Origin: Apostichopus japonicus
Taxonomy: Eukaryota > Echinodermata > Holothuroidea > Aspidochirotida > Stichopodidae
DNA: 64,000 nt
Direction of reading: 5' to 3'
Assembly: GCF_037975245.1 (NCBI RefSeq)
Contig: NC_092561.1
Location: 17,301,001-17,365,000, forward strand
This document shows, one piece after another, positions 11,096 to 25,200 of the stretch (positions within the stretch are counted from its first letter, which is position 1; the number at the start of each line of letters is the position of its first letter). The position numbers were made by a program, and so were the translations under genes. The notes beneath the pieces are model-generated. The model ran no database searches, had not been told where the DNA came from, and saw only the letters and a list, made by a program, of their open reading frames with translations.

Positions 11096-13162
11096 CCGCT
11101 CGTATTGAATCTACCCTAAAATGTGTTTGTTTTTGGGGTTATGGCAGCCCATAAACTTACACACTACCAACGTAATGATCATAGAAATGTTTTTAGTTCT
11201 TTGAAAAGTTTGATGGTAATATCTACATTAAATGTCTCATTCGGCGTTCAATGATGACGTAGCTGTGGCAGTTACCAGCTTTGCTCGTAATGCACTTAAA
11301 AAATACATAGACCTACACTGAAGAGGGAAATTTGAATAGCCTACATCAAAGACAACGAAATCATAGTTGATGCTTCACGAAACTACTTGCATTTCCACGT
11401 ACATGACCAAGTGACGAAGTTTAGTTATTAGTATTATATGAAGCTTGACAGTGACATCAAATCTAGAAAGGGAATCCTTTCGTGGTTTACTTTAAATTGT
11501 GCCCTTTATGAGTATCAACTACAATGTTAACGTGTAGGCTAGCCCAAGTTACGTACCTTTCACTGTACAGAATAGACTAGGCCTACGTATTATCTGAGGT
11601 ATACACTGATAGTGATACAGTAACCTACGGCTAAATTGTTGAAAACCGTGAATTTCTCCTCGGCTAGGCATAAGTGAAATTGCGTCAGTGTCAAGTTACC
11701 AAGTGCTTCAAGTTAAAGTTTTCCTTCTTTCAATCTGGGCACGCAGGGTTGGCCGGTAAAAACCAGTTTTTTACCGGGTGTATTTCCCACCTATAAGTGG
11801 GAAAAGCTGGGAAAAACCTCAAATTATATAGAATTCCTAAAAATCCATGTGGAACTTGTGGAGAAGCATAGAAACTACAGTACAAGAAACTGGCATCTTA
11901 TGGTAGGGGGTTGGGTTACATCCAAAGAACAGCCATGATCTATAACTTAGTGAGTTTACCGAATTAGACTATTATAAATAATTCAAATAAATAATATATT
12001 GGATGCTCAAATCAACCAACTTTATTTTCCTATCGAGATGCATAATTCCATAATCTAGAGAATGGACAAGTATTAAACTGTTGGTGCCACCTACAGTAGG
12101 GCTATGGTTCTTCATATTATACATGTCACATTGTCTTGTTACATATATATAATGCAACACCATCACAAAAACATGGAAAGTGAGCAAACATATTCACAGT
12201 GTAACTTTTACAACTCGCTCCCCAAGTAGATCTCTCAAGTTAGCCTATACACAGGAAGTGCCCAGTATCACCTCACCTGTCCACCTCAAAGTGTTTAATC
12301 ACTCATGCATGAAGTTGTATAATAATTGGACCATGTTTGCATCAAGGTAAACAGTTGGGTTGTCTGAATGGCTCGATAGGGCGATTGTGTGTTTAATACT
12401 TTAATTGGGCCCATGTGCCTTACATAGTTTCAAAGCAGTTTCTATTCAGCCCCTGGATTGAAGTTCACCTCAATAGAATGTTGCCTACTGTATTAATTGA
12501 ATGAACTTTCTGAGCATATAATAGGCCTGAAGAATTTAGGAGGGGTGAGTGTCCCAGTGTAGACCTATAATGGTTTGGGCAATAGGCAATGCGTACTGCT
12601 AAAGAGATCGTGACAGAATAACTATACATGTGCAATATGAAAAATGCTTTTTTTTTCCACAAAAAGTAGAATTAGGTTGTGATAAAATAGCTCAAAATGA
12701 AGCTAAGAAACTCCCATATTCAATAACATATGCCTGTCATGAAACAATATAGTGCCTACTGATGACCCTGCATATTACGGACAAGTAATAATAGTTTTTG
12801 AGATGGAGCGGCCAAATTATTGGGGGGGTGTGACACCCCCCACACCCCCCCCGCTCGCTACGCCCCTGATTAGACGTTTCTTTTTGCACGAGTCTTCACA
12901 CCCTTTAAATAACAACAATAACAACTACAGAAATTTGCTGCTCTATAGGTGAATTTACTTACTAGAATGTACTGTTGTGCAATACACTAAGTAAGCAGTT
13001 TTGTACAAGATAGTGGAAGTATCAGTAAGTTATACACGTAATACACTATTAATTTTACATACTGTTACTAAGTAACTTTAAGAGAAGCTTATGACTGCTG
13101 TGAATATAGTCCTAATTCTTTTAACAGTCTATGTTTAACTTGTTTAAATCATTTCTTATCAG
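11096..13162. other. Upstream region of CIP2A with element fragments
   Basis: CIP2A is preceded by a splice acceptor (ATTTCTTATCAG ending 13162) only 11 bp before its ATG, so an untranslated first exon and the promoter should lie somewhere in this stretch. I could not place them. CAGGGTTGGCCGGTAAAAAC at 11744 looks like a solitary hAT-type terminus. The rest is AT-rich and without conserved frames. Confidence 0.4.
12798..12868. mobile_element. Right end of the 40674/46569 hAT family, truncated
   Basis: The segment from GCGGCCAAATTATTGGGG to the tip CGCTCGCTACGCCCCTG matches the right end of the complete element at 40674-41304 and, inverted, the left end of 46569-48786. No left end is present nearby. 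It is therefore a decayed solo terminus. Confidence 0.65.
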
Positions 13163-13173
13163 ATGTATGAAAG

Positions 13174-13272
13174 ATGGATCCACTGATCAAGGAATTGACT
13201 CAGGCTCTCGGCCATCACCTCAAGAACCAAGCAGATACAGACGTTTTAAGAACAGTAGTCGCTAAGATTGAT
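13174..13272 (+). CDS. CIP2A: CIP2A coding exon 1
   Basis: Encodes residues 1-33, starting [12 protein letters not shown]. The exon itself begins at 13163 after TTATCAG, so 11 nt of leader are included. Donor GTAAGC at 13273; exit phase 0. Little sequence similarity to vertebrates is expected in this first stretch. Confidence 0.9.
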
Positions 13273-16200
13273 GTAAGCTTTCTTTGTTTTCTTTTTTTAC
13301 ACTTATTACCGGGTCAATGGTCATCAAAAATGTCTCAAGGTTTGGCAGGCTACAAATTGCAACCATGTATATTGCTGTTCTTGCTGTACAGAACCTTTGT
13401 GACCCTTTGTAGTTGAAACTCAATGAATGAAAGACATGACGCTTATTAACATTCAAATTTGATGTAAAATTTATGTGTTAAAATTATGATCATTTTTTGT
13501 CAAATCACAGCTAGGCTTTAGGTCACAAGTCAAACCTTTAAATCAATTATAACAATTTTCTTCAAAATGGGAAAAAAAAATGCAGGGGGGAAAATACATA
13601 TGTACAGTAAAAAGTCTCAATTTTGGGCAAATTGAGACTAACTAGTTACTTCGTAAAAATTAATATTTATTACTGTATTTCCTCACAGGTTGTAATCGAT
13701 GGAACGTCAGATGAATTAAAAGCTTTTTCAACAACCGATTTTCTTACATCGGAATGTCTCTCTGGGATTGTGAAACTTCTCAATTCACCAAGGACACCGC
13801 CAGAACTATCGTATAAATCACTTCAGCTGCTCACCAACCTTGGTGAGTCAAGATTGCTGTTTATTGAAATTTATTGAATCTGTTTAATAAAGGAAAGTGC
13901 AATGGTGCTGAATATTTGCAAATAAAAAAAAAAATAAAAAAAAACTCACAAAAAAATTCCTCTGCGATTTTAACTACTATGCCGTAGAATTCAATGTGAT
14001 CCTTGTTTGTATGGTGCAAAAGCATTCTCACTTCTGGTCAACAACTAAAGCGATGACAATAACGGCACATTAAATGTAGTGTGTAAGTTTATACTGTAAC
14101 TTGACCCCTGATACATGCAGAGAAACTGCATAAAGATTCCCAGACATAATCTTACTTGCAGGTAGGTACTTAATTTAAAGCAGCATTTTGCGTTTGCCAG
14201 CCATTTTCTACTTTTTTGACATGTCCATCAAGTTTTTTACATATATCAATTACAAAACAGCAAACTAAGATATAAGCCAAGTTTTTTCCCTGCCAACAAC
14301 ATTAATTGGCGAGTAATTAAGGATATTTGCAGATAATGAGAAAAGTGTCCCCGACAAATTCCACATTTAAAATTAATCGCATAGAGTTCCCCCAAACCCA
14401 TTAAACATTGAATCTACTTTAGTGGACTAGAGTTCAAACCTGTAAGTCCTTTATATAAAGTATATAAACCAGACAGGTGCTTGCACTGCACGTGACTATG
14501 TATGTTGTGGGATATCAGTAAATACTAAATAAGTATAAACCTGAATATTATCAGGTCAGCTGGGAAATTAAATTATATGAACAGTTCTGTAGGTAACCAG
14601 ACATCGGATGTCATACTGTAGGCTAGATATCAACAGACACACTGTATGTTACCAGACATCAGATATCTGAGCCTAGATATCAACAGACCCACTGTATGTT
14701 ACCAGACGTTAGGGTACCAGACATCAGATATCATAGGCAAGATATCAACAAACCCACTGTATGTTACCAGACATCAGATATCCTTGGCTAGGTACTGTAT
14801 CAGCAAACCCACTGTATGTTACCAGACATCAGATATCTTAGCCTAGTCTGATATCAACAGACTCACTGTATGTGATCAGATATCTTAGACTCTAGAGATA
14901 TCAACAGACCAACTGTATGTTTCCAGACGTTAGGTTACCAGACATCAGGTATCTTAGGCTAGGTATCAACAAACTCACTGTACGTTACCAGACATCAGAT
15001 ATCCTAGGCAAGATATCAACAGACCCACTGTATGTTATCAGATATCTTAGGGTAGGTATCAAAAAACCCACTGAATGCTATCAGATATCATAGGCTAGGT
15101 ATCAACAGACCCACTGTATGTTACCAGACACCAGATATCTTAGGCTAGGACTATCAACAGACCCACTGTATGTTGCCAGACTTCAGATATCCTTGGCTAG
15201 GTATCAACAGACCCACTGTGCTTTACTGTCCCAGACATCACCTTCACTAAATTATGCAATGTTTTTACTAATACTGGTTTCATCTTTCATCACCAAGTTT
15301 GTCTGTTGTTTTACTCAGTGACCAGAGATGACATCAGGGAAATGCTAAAACAAGTCTATAATCTGCCGGCAGCATTGGCCTTCTTGATTCACATGTATGC
15401 GGGGAAACCAAACAGCCAAGTGTTAGTACTACAGGTATGTGGACACTCTATTGCAAGGTAGACCCCTTGTATCATTTGTGAGGGCGTTGTGGTCAATTGG
15501 TTAAGGCAGTGGACTTATGATCTAAGGATTACAGGTTCGAGCCCTGGCCAGATCACTGCGTTGTGTCCTTGGGGCTTGGGCACGGCACTTTATCTCCATT
15601 GCCTCTCTTCACCCAGGTGTATAAATGGGGACTTGTGAGGTGACTTGTAAATATAGTTGCGTGCGCCGCTTTGTGCCTGCACCCTATGGGACACGTGGCT
15701 GTGGTGCACTGTGGTGCCCCAGGAGAGATTGTTTGCATTGTGCACACTTTGGTGTGTACAGTAGGTGTGACAAGTTACCAATGACCAGGGTTAAAGTTAC
15801 ACATCCGGGACAGCAAGTGTGTTTATGAGGATGTTCATTAATCAAGAATTATGAAGTAGCCTTGTAAATATAACCAACAACACTGCCTCACTGGTTTGAA
15901 TGTGTTTTCACCCATGCCATCATCTGACATTGAAACAATTGGCTGTGAACACTAAATCGTAGCAACAAATAAAAGTTCTGTGTTTTTAACAAAGCATTGT
16001 GATCTCATTGTATTGTTAGGATGATTGACAAGAGGATATTTAACAAAATCTTCTGGGCAACCATGCCCTCCCACAACCCTCCCCCCCCCCGTCCAAGCCA
16101 AGTGACCGGAGCCTGAAATGTCACCATTTAATGATTGCGTGCACAAACTAGAACAACAACAAGAAAGCAAAACAGAACGAAACAACTGTTTGAACAAACA

Positions 16201-19200
16201 TGAAAAGTTTCAAAATTTGTCTTTTTGATAAAAGATATGCAGGTAATTAAAAGACCTAAACCTTAACAACCATAGGCGACAAAAGCAGGGGGTGAGGGGG
16301 CGTCCCCCCCCTCCTAAAATCTGAAGAAGTAAGGAAAAACGGGGCGATTAAACCAATTTAGAACACTTTTTCAGCATTGTCACATTACATTACAAAAATT
16401 TTATTTGAAATTCGAGCAGTCTAAAGAATTTTGACTCCTTTGAGAACCGAAAACTGCAATATGTTCCCTTGTTATCCCATTTTACTATGAAATCAGGCTT
16501 AATTAGGGGTGGACTTTAACCTCTAGCCTGTAACAGTTGACACAATTTCCTAATAATAAACCAAACGTCTAATTTACTTCCTAAAATTTGTACATTTTGT
16601 AGCACAAACACACAAATCACGCCTAGTAATAGTTTCGGTCTCGCGGACCTTCAGTCTGGCCTGTAACCCTGTATTGTATATACATTGATAAATTCCACAA
16701 TAGCTAGGTATAAGTATCCTACTGTACAAACCCACTATATTGTACACAGTCGTACAACAGCAGATCCGGTACTGACTTCTGAAATGTTAAGTTGTTAACA
16801 CTCTATTAGTTAACTTTACATTACAGTATAAAGTAGTGTTATTTTTGCATTGACTGACCAGTGTGAGTACCACTGGTACAATACAAATGCTAACACTAGT
16901 AATTGTAAACTTTATTAATATAATAATATTCCATGGTGCATTTCCCAAACTCCAAGGTAAGTACAGTACAGTATGTTAATACTCTACTGTAAAACAGATC
17001 TAAATCAGAGATTTTCCTTATATCAACAGTCCTTAGATATTAACAATACTTGCATTACTTTACATAATAACCAGCATAGATAAATATTAAAATATATGTG
17101 ATTTCCTTTTATTAACAGTCCTTAGATATTTACATGCATATCCCACACTCCAAGGTCACTATGTTAATAAATCGACTGTAAACAGATCTAAATCAGAGAT
17201 TTTCCTTATATCAACAGTCCTAAGATATTTATTTACATAGCTTGCATTACTTTACAGAATAACCAGCATAGATACATGTCAAATATAAGTGATTTCCTTT
17301 TATTAACAGTCCTTAGATATTTACATGCATATCCCACACTCCAAGGTCACTATGTTAATAAATCGACTGTAAACAGATCTAAATCAGAGATTTTCCTTAT
17401 ATCAACAGTCCTAAGATATTTATTTACATAGCTTGCATTACTTTACAGAATAACCAGCATAGATACATGTCAAATATAAGTGATTTCCTTTTATTAACAG
17501 TCCTTAGATATTTACATGCATATCCCACACTCCAAGGTCACTATGTTAATAAATCGACTGTAAACAGATCTAAATCAGAGATTTTCCTTATATCAACAGT
17601 CCTAAGATATTTATTTACATAGCTTGCATTACTTTACAGAATAACCAGCATAGATACATGTCAAATATAAGTGATTTCCTTTTATTAACAGTCCTTAGAT
17701 ATTTACATGCATATCCCACACTCCAAGGTCACTATGTTAATAAATCGACTGTAAACAGATCTAAATCAGAGATTTTCCTTATATCAACAGTCCTAAGATA
17801 TTTATTTACATAGCTTGCATTACTTTACAGAATAACCAGCATAGATACATGTCAAATATAAGTGATTTCCTTTTTCCTTTCTTATCTCTCATTTGAACAG
17901 TGTTTGTGTTTACTTCAAGAAGTTACATACAACTATCAAGTCACATACCCAAGCACTCATATGGAAGAACTGGTTCATTTCCTTATCACCAATGTGTAAG
18001 TTGAGCAGACTAAAGTAGCATCTCTTAATATTCCTTCATTAGGTTCATCATATTTCACCCGACTTTAATACTCTGTTATATATAGATCATATTTATATTG
18101 GTACAATATCCATGTGGGTGAAGTGAATTGTCTGGAATAATATCATAACAATAATGACTAGGAAGTCAGAGTTTTCTTGGAAACATTACCCAGCAAACCA
18201 GGTCTCTGTAATAAATTGGACTGTCTGGACAGAGTTTGTCTGTGATGTCACAAGCAACTTGTTACTGTTTTACAGTATCATTGTGGAAACCCTTTTGAGT
18301 TATTTTCTTAAAGCAGCATTTTGTGTTTTGTTGCGTTTTACACTTTGTTGATAAGTCCATAAAGTTTTTAACATATATCAATCACAAAACAGCAAACTAA
18401 GATATTAGCCAAGTTTTTTCCCTGCCAAAAGCTTTAATTGGCGAGTAATTCAGGACATTTGCAGATGATGAGAAAAGTGTCCACCGATAAATTACACAAT
18501 TAATATTAGTCGCATACAGTTCCCCCAACCCACTAGTTTGAATTCAACCAATCAGAGATGCAGGTTTAGTTATGAGCCGTTGCAAAAGATAGATTCAAAA
18601 TTTCAAGTTGGTAACTTGGTACAACCAGTGAGCTGGACTCTAACAGCTCCAGGTGGTACAACTGCCATAGACAATCTACACAAATCAAGCATGGTGTTGT
18701 ATTACGTATTGGCCAATGACGTTCGTAGCTTTTAAATATTCATATTATGGGCGAGGTTTATTTGGATCCCAACAGAAAATATCTTCGAGAAAAACAAAGT
18801 TGAAAGTTGTAAATTTTTAGTCTTTTATGCCACCATTTGAAGTAAGATTTGAATATATAAGCTAGTTATGTATGTCGTTATGGCATCGTGGAATCACTGA
18901 GGTTGAGAAAAACCATAGAAAAGGATGCAAAATGCTGCTTTAACTGTGAAATTACCGATCACTGATGGTTCTATGCGGTTCTCTTATCAACGTGAAACAG
19001 GTCTCAGCCTGAAAATGACTTGACGTTGCCTAGTCTGGGACTCCTAGCCAATCTATGCCGAGCTAACAGTGCAGTCCAGATACAGATCAGGTCTTATGTA
19101 AGTAAATATTTCAATATTATAAATGTTGGTCCAATCATTCAGTAAAAATGACAAAGGTTGGTCAGACAGCTCTACTAAAACAGTACTTCCAGTCAACACT

Positions 19201-22200
19201 GAAGGAGGTTTGAATGTCCTTGTCCAACTTTCAGAGTAATAAATGGATGTATCTAATGTCAGGTACATTTTAATATTAGTGTTTGTGTTAGTGTGTTACT
19301 GTACATACAGAAATGTAACAAAATACTACTGTCCTTTTGAATATGTTGCTCTAAATTATGTTTAAATGGTTAAGACAATAGATTTCCAGTCTAAAGGTCG
19401 CAGGTTGATGTCACAGCAGGATAATGTTGTTGTGTGCTTTCTGGGTAAAGACAATTCCCCTCGATTACAAGTCTTCACCCAAGTTTATATGATAATGGGG
19501 ATCTGCGAGATTACTTGTAAAATACAGTTTTGTGCAAGTGTATGCGTAAGGCCACACCCTATTAAGTGTGCCTCGGGTGCTTGTGACGTGTCACAGAGCC
19601 TTCTGCCCCTGGAGCGACTGTTTGGATTGTACACACTTGGGTGTGTGTGTGGGTGTGACAACTTACCAGTGGCCAAGGGTATTAAGTTATTAACTACATG
19701 TTTTAATGTCATGGGGAATGGCTTTTAACTTGCTACATGTTTTCATTCGTTTAAACTAAAAGTCTCAAGATTTATTTATCATACTTGTATTTTTATTATG
19801 ATTATTATGATTATTTTTTGTAGCCTAATGTCAGAGCGATCAACAAGACTTTGATGAAGTTACTATCCAGCAGTAGTCTAATGATTATTGTCTGCGCTCT
19901 CTCCATTCTAACCAGTCTCTGTTTCAATGACGATCTAGGTGAAAAGGTAAAAGCATTATATTGTTTGGGGGAGGGGGGTGGGGGGAAAGAGCAAATGATA
20001 TGCCATGAAAATGATAGCATACAGGTTTATTTAGGGGGAGGGCAAAGAGCAAATGATAGGCCATTAAAAGGATAGCATACAGGTTCATTTACAGGGAGGG
20101 GGTGGGGGAAGAGCAAATAATAGGTCATCAAAAGGATAGCATACAGGTTCATTTATGAGCAGGGGGAAAGAGAAAATGATAGGCTGTTATAAGGATAGCA
20201 TACAGGTTCCTTAAGGGGAGGGGGGGAGCAAATGATCGGCCATTAACAGGATAGCATACAGGTTCATTTAGGGGAGGGGAGAAAGAACAAATGATAGGCC
20301 ATTATAAGGATAGCATACAGGTTCATTTAGGGGAGGGGGGAGAGCAAATGATAGGCTATTAAAAGGATATCATACAGGTTCATTTAGGGGGAGGGAGGAG
20401 AGCAAATGATAGGCTATTAAAAGGATAGCATACAGGTTCATTGGGGGGGGGGAGAGTGCAAATGATAGGCCGTTAAAAGGATAGCATACAGGTTCATTTA
20501 GGGGGAGGGGCGAAGAGCAAATGATAGGCTATTAAAAGAATAGCATACAGGTTCATTTAGGGGGGTGGGCAAATGATAGTCTATTAACAGGATAGCATAC
20601 AGGTTCATTTATGGGGGAGAGGGAAAGAGCAAATGATAGGCCATTAAAGGATTAGAGGGAGGGGGTTGGGGGAAGAGCAAATTATAGGCCATAAAGAGGA
20701 TAGCAAACAGGTTCATTTGGGGGGGGGAGAGCAAATAATAGGCTATTAAAAGGATAGCATACAGGTTCATTTAGGGGGAGGGGTGGGGTGGGAAACAAAT
20801 GATAGGCCATTAAAAAGATAGCATACAGGTACATTTAGAGGGAGAGGGGGGGAGAGCAAACGATAGGCATATTAAAAGGATAGCATACAGGTCCATTGGG
20901 GGGTGGGAGAGTGCAAATGATAGGCCGTTAAAAGGATAGCATACAGGTTCATTTAGGGGGAGGGGCGAAGAGCAAATGATAGGCTATTAAAAGAATAGCA
21001 TACAGGTTCATTTAGGGGGGTGGGCAAATGATAGTCTATTAACAGGATAGCATACAGGTTCATTTATGGGGGAGAGGGAAAGAGCAAATGATAGGCCATT
21101 AAAAGATTAGAGCGAGGGGGTTGGGGGAAGAGCAAATTATAGGCCATAAAGAGGATAGCAAACAGGTTCATTTGGGGGGGGGGGAGAGCAAATAATAGGC
21201 CATTAAAAGGATAGCATACAGGTTCATTTATTTTGAAATATCAAATGAAGAAAAAAACATCATTTAATCATTCTAGTGAAACTTCCATTCAAGTCCTATC
21301 TCTGCTGTTTTAGAGATTCTTTTAAATTTGCTTCATAGAAGTTTATGGTAATTGAGATTATAATATGCTAATTTAACGCTTTATCGACCTCGGTTTCACT
21401 TCCATTTTCAAAACCATACCTTTTTGCAGTCATTTTCATTATAAAACATCTTCTTAACTCTTTCTGTTTTTTGAACAGCTGTTTCAGGGGCGTAACATCA
21501 CACAGACATTTCAACTCATCTTTAATCTTCTGTTACACAAAGAGGGCACCCTGACTTGTCAGTATACGGTCGATCTATTTATAGATCTCATGAAGCACGA
21601 TAGGATACAGAGAGACTTTGTGAGGTAAGAGTAATGACCTTTGAACCCAGTATCTTCTGTTACACAAGGAGGGCACACTGACCTGTCAGTATACGGTCGA
21701 TCTATTTATAGATCTCATGAAGCACGATAGGATACAGAGAGACTTTGTGAGGTAAGAGTAATGACCTTTGACCCCAGTATCTTCTGTTACACAAGGAGGG
21801 CACCCTGACCTGTCAGTATACGGTCGATCTATTTATAGATCTCATGAAGCACGATAGGATACAGAGAGACTTTGTGAGGTAAGAGTAATGACCTTTGACC
21901 CCAGTATCTTCTGTTACACAAGGAGGGCACACTGACCTGTCAGTATACGGTCGATCTATTTATAGATCTCATGAAGCACGATAGGATACAGAGAGACTTT
22001 GTGAGGTAAGAGTAATGACCTTGACCCCATTATCTTTTGTTACACAAGGAGGGCACACTGACCTGTCAGTATACGGTCGATCTATTTATAGATCTCATGA
22101 AGCACGATAGGATACAGAGAGACTTTGTGAGGTAAGAGTAATGACCTTTGACCCCAGTATCTTCTGTTACACAAGGAGGGCACACTGACCTGTCAGTATA

Positions 22201-25200
22201 CGGTCGATCTATTTATAGATCTCATGAAGCACGATAGGATACAGAGAGACTGTGAGGTAAGAGTAATAACCTTTGACCCCAATACCATCAGGTATATGGA
22301 AGAGCGTGGTGGCCAATTGGCTAAGGCGTTTTACTTGTGATCCAAGGATTGCTGGTTCGATTCCTGCCTAGTTCATTACGTTTTGTCCTTGGGCAAGATG
22401 CTTTATCTCACTTGCCTCTCTCTACTCAGGGGATAAATAGGTACCTGTGAGGTAACTTGTCATTGGGCACAGTATATAACTGCTGCCGACTGGAGGGATT
22501 GTCTCTGGGACAGGTTATCATTGACCAGGGGTATTATAACGTCTGTAAAGTGCTTTTAGACCTATCGCTGGTATAAAGCGCTATATAAAAAGCAAATATT
22601 ATTATTATTATTATATTCCTGTAACAACATATCTGTGAGAGGCAACTCAATTGTCAGATATATGCCGATGTTATAACCTTCCTGTTAAGCGACTAGTTGC
22701 GAGGTACTTGTTTGGCATTTCATCCATAAAACCAACAGAAAAATCTAAACTAAGGTGTTGTAAATACCAGTTGGTTTGAAATGCAAGAGACACTTAGCTA
22801 TACTCTTGCCATTATAGAGTAGGTAACCGGTCCTATTACTTAAATACTATTTTGTGAGACAGTAATGGGTGGATCTTGGAAACTTTTACTTCTTGCACAG
22901 ACAAGATGACTCGTAAGGTCTTCATAACTTTCCTGCTGGAGGTATTAGAAAAATATCAGGACAGGATATATTCCAATTTTATATTAATAAATTTCTTGTT
23001 ATCGTTTTCTAGAGGCTTTCTTGAACCTAGGGATAATGAGTATTGTCCAAAGACTAGCAAATTTTTTGAGCAGTGCCATCTTTCAATGCATTTGCAGATA
23101 CAGTAACTGTTGCAGAGATGCCAACCAGTACGATTTTATCATATTTAGCACTATAAAAGTGAAATATAATATTGCCTCTTGAAAATACGATTTTTCATCT
23201 TTCCCCCAAATTTTTTTTTGAAGGAAGCGGAATCGCATAGAAACATGTACAAGTAACCCCCCAAACCACGACAAACACGTTGAACAACAAGCTTACATGG
23301 GTGGGAAATACGCTGAATCGGCAGCTTTAAAATTTTCTCATTAAATGTTTATGAAAAAGCAAACATTTTACCTGCCCGTTCTTACCAGTAAAACATTTTA
23401 CTGGCCCGGGGCCAACGGGCTAGTGGTAGTGTCAAGTTTTCATGAAAATCTGATTTTTTTTTTCTCCAAAATCTGATTTTTTAGGATATTCAGTCTGTTT
23501 TTTGTGGCAAGAGGTTGGCATCTCTGCTGTTGTAGAGCAAGGATTCATATTAAGTTCATGAATGGACTTGCTAGTCAGTGATAGTACTAATATCGAGAAG
23601 CAACTCCCTGATCACAACTACTCCACCACTGAGACCAATCTTATCAATGGTGACTTTTATCACTTTACAGTGATAAATAGTTACACCCTTGGAAGCTGGA
23701 AAGACATTAATACGCTCTTTGGCAAATATATTTGCTTTTCTCCATATTTCAGATTTCGACACTTAGAAGAATCAATGAGGCTTACAGTGGGTCTGTTAAA
23801 TAAAGGTCAAACCAAGGACCTCTGCAAGGTATGTACAATCATTTTAAAGACTTCATGCAGCTTTAAGCAAAACTGTATCAACGTTTTATGAATTTTGATG
23901 CTTACAAGCTACACACATTTCAAATAATACTTTCTTATCATTCACTTTACTGTCCTGCTACCCGTTCTGACCAGAGGTCAGCCTTCCAGGTTTATGTTAA
24001 GTTAATCCTAATTCAGTATCTGGACTTCTAAACAGGTCTACTAATCCTTTATTATGTTTCTAATTTCATTTAGGAGGTAGAGTTTAATCCTAATTCAATG
24101 TCTGGACTTCTACACCTACTAATCCTTTATTTATTTGTCTAATTTCATTTAGGTGGTAGAGTTTAATCCTAATTCAGTACCTGGACTCCAACACCTACTA
24201 ATCCTTTATTTATTTGTCTAATTTCATTTAGGAGGTAGAGTTTAAACCTAATTCAGTGTCTGGACTTCAACACCTATTTACTTGTCTAATTTCATTTAGG
24301 TGGTAGAGTTTAATCCTAATTCAGTATCTGGACTTCAACACCTACTAATCCTTTACTTGTGTTTCTAATTCAATTCAGGAGGTAGAGTTTAATCCTAATT
24401 CATTATCTGGACTTCTACAAAGGTCTACTAATCCTAATTATTGTGTTTCTAATTTCATTTAGGTGGTAGTGTTTAATCCTAATTCATTATCTGGGCTTCT
24501 ACAAAGGTCTATTAATCCTATTTATTGTGTTTCTAATTTCATTTAAGGTGGCAGAGTTTAATCCTAATTCATTATCTGGGCTTCTACAAAGGTCTTCTTA
24601 TCCTAATTATGGTGTTTTCTAATTTCATTTAAGGTGGTAGAGTTTTTCCTGGCAGCATTCAAGATTCCTGACTTGAGACCAATGCTGCTGAAGATATTTG
24701 TAAAGAACGGAGAAGAAAAGACCTCATCTGTGACACCGTTGACCCAATTAGTCTCGTTAAGCAAAGAACCTCTCCAGCGTGGACGGACTTTACCTGTACT
24801 GACGCTGAGACTCATCAGTGAAGTCTACGAGGTACGTTCCTGTGGCTACGTTTAATTTAATTTCGTTTCAAAGCATCACATTTTCCTTTTGAGCAGGTAA
24901 TCTGTGATCACTGCTTAATGTATATACCAGCAGTGCACCGCTCTTCTCTTGAAACTTATACAACAAATGTTCGTGTAAAAGTAAGTTGGCCTGACGTTTC
25001 GATCCTAGCAGGATCTTTTCAAAGGCTAAAAAAAGTAACAGTAACAGAAGGGACAAAAACACACACAGAATACAGACAGGTTAATGAGCAGGATGAACAC
25101 AAACAGATAGATGTAAGGGGATTAGTAGACAAGAGATGGAGAGAAGAAAGAAAGAAACCAACAGGGGAAGAGGAGAGGAAGGAGATAAACTGGAGATGGA

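Noticed and set aside
15480-15560. Functional tRNA gene
   Set aside because: Pol III boxes are present but the sequence does not close a tRNA cloverleaf and continues into a SINE body shared with other copies.
16917-17861. CRISPR-like array
   Set aside because: Direct tandem units without unique spacers, in an intron of an animal gene.
22876-23106. Extra CIP2A exon after GCACAG at 22901
   Set aside because: Exons 7 and 8 already join in phase and align gaplessly with the vertebrate protein.
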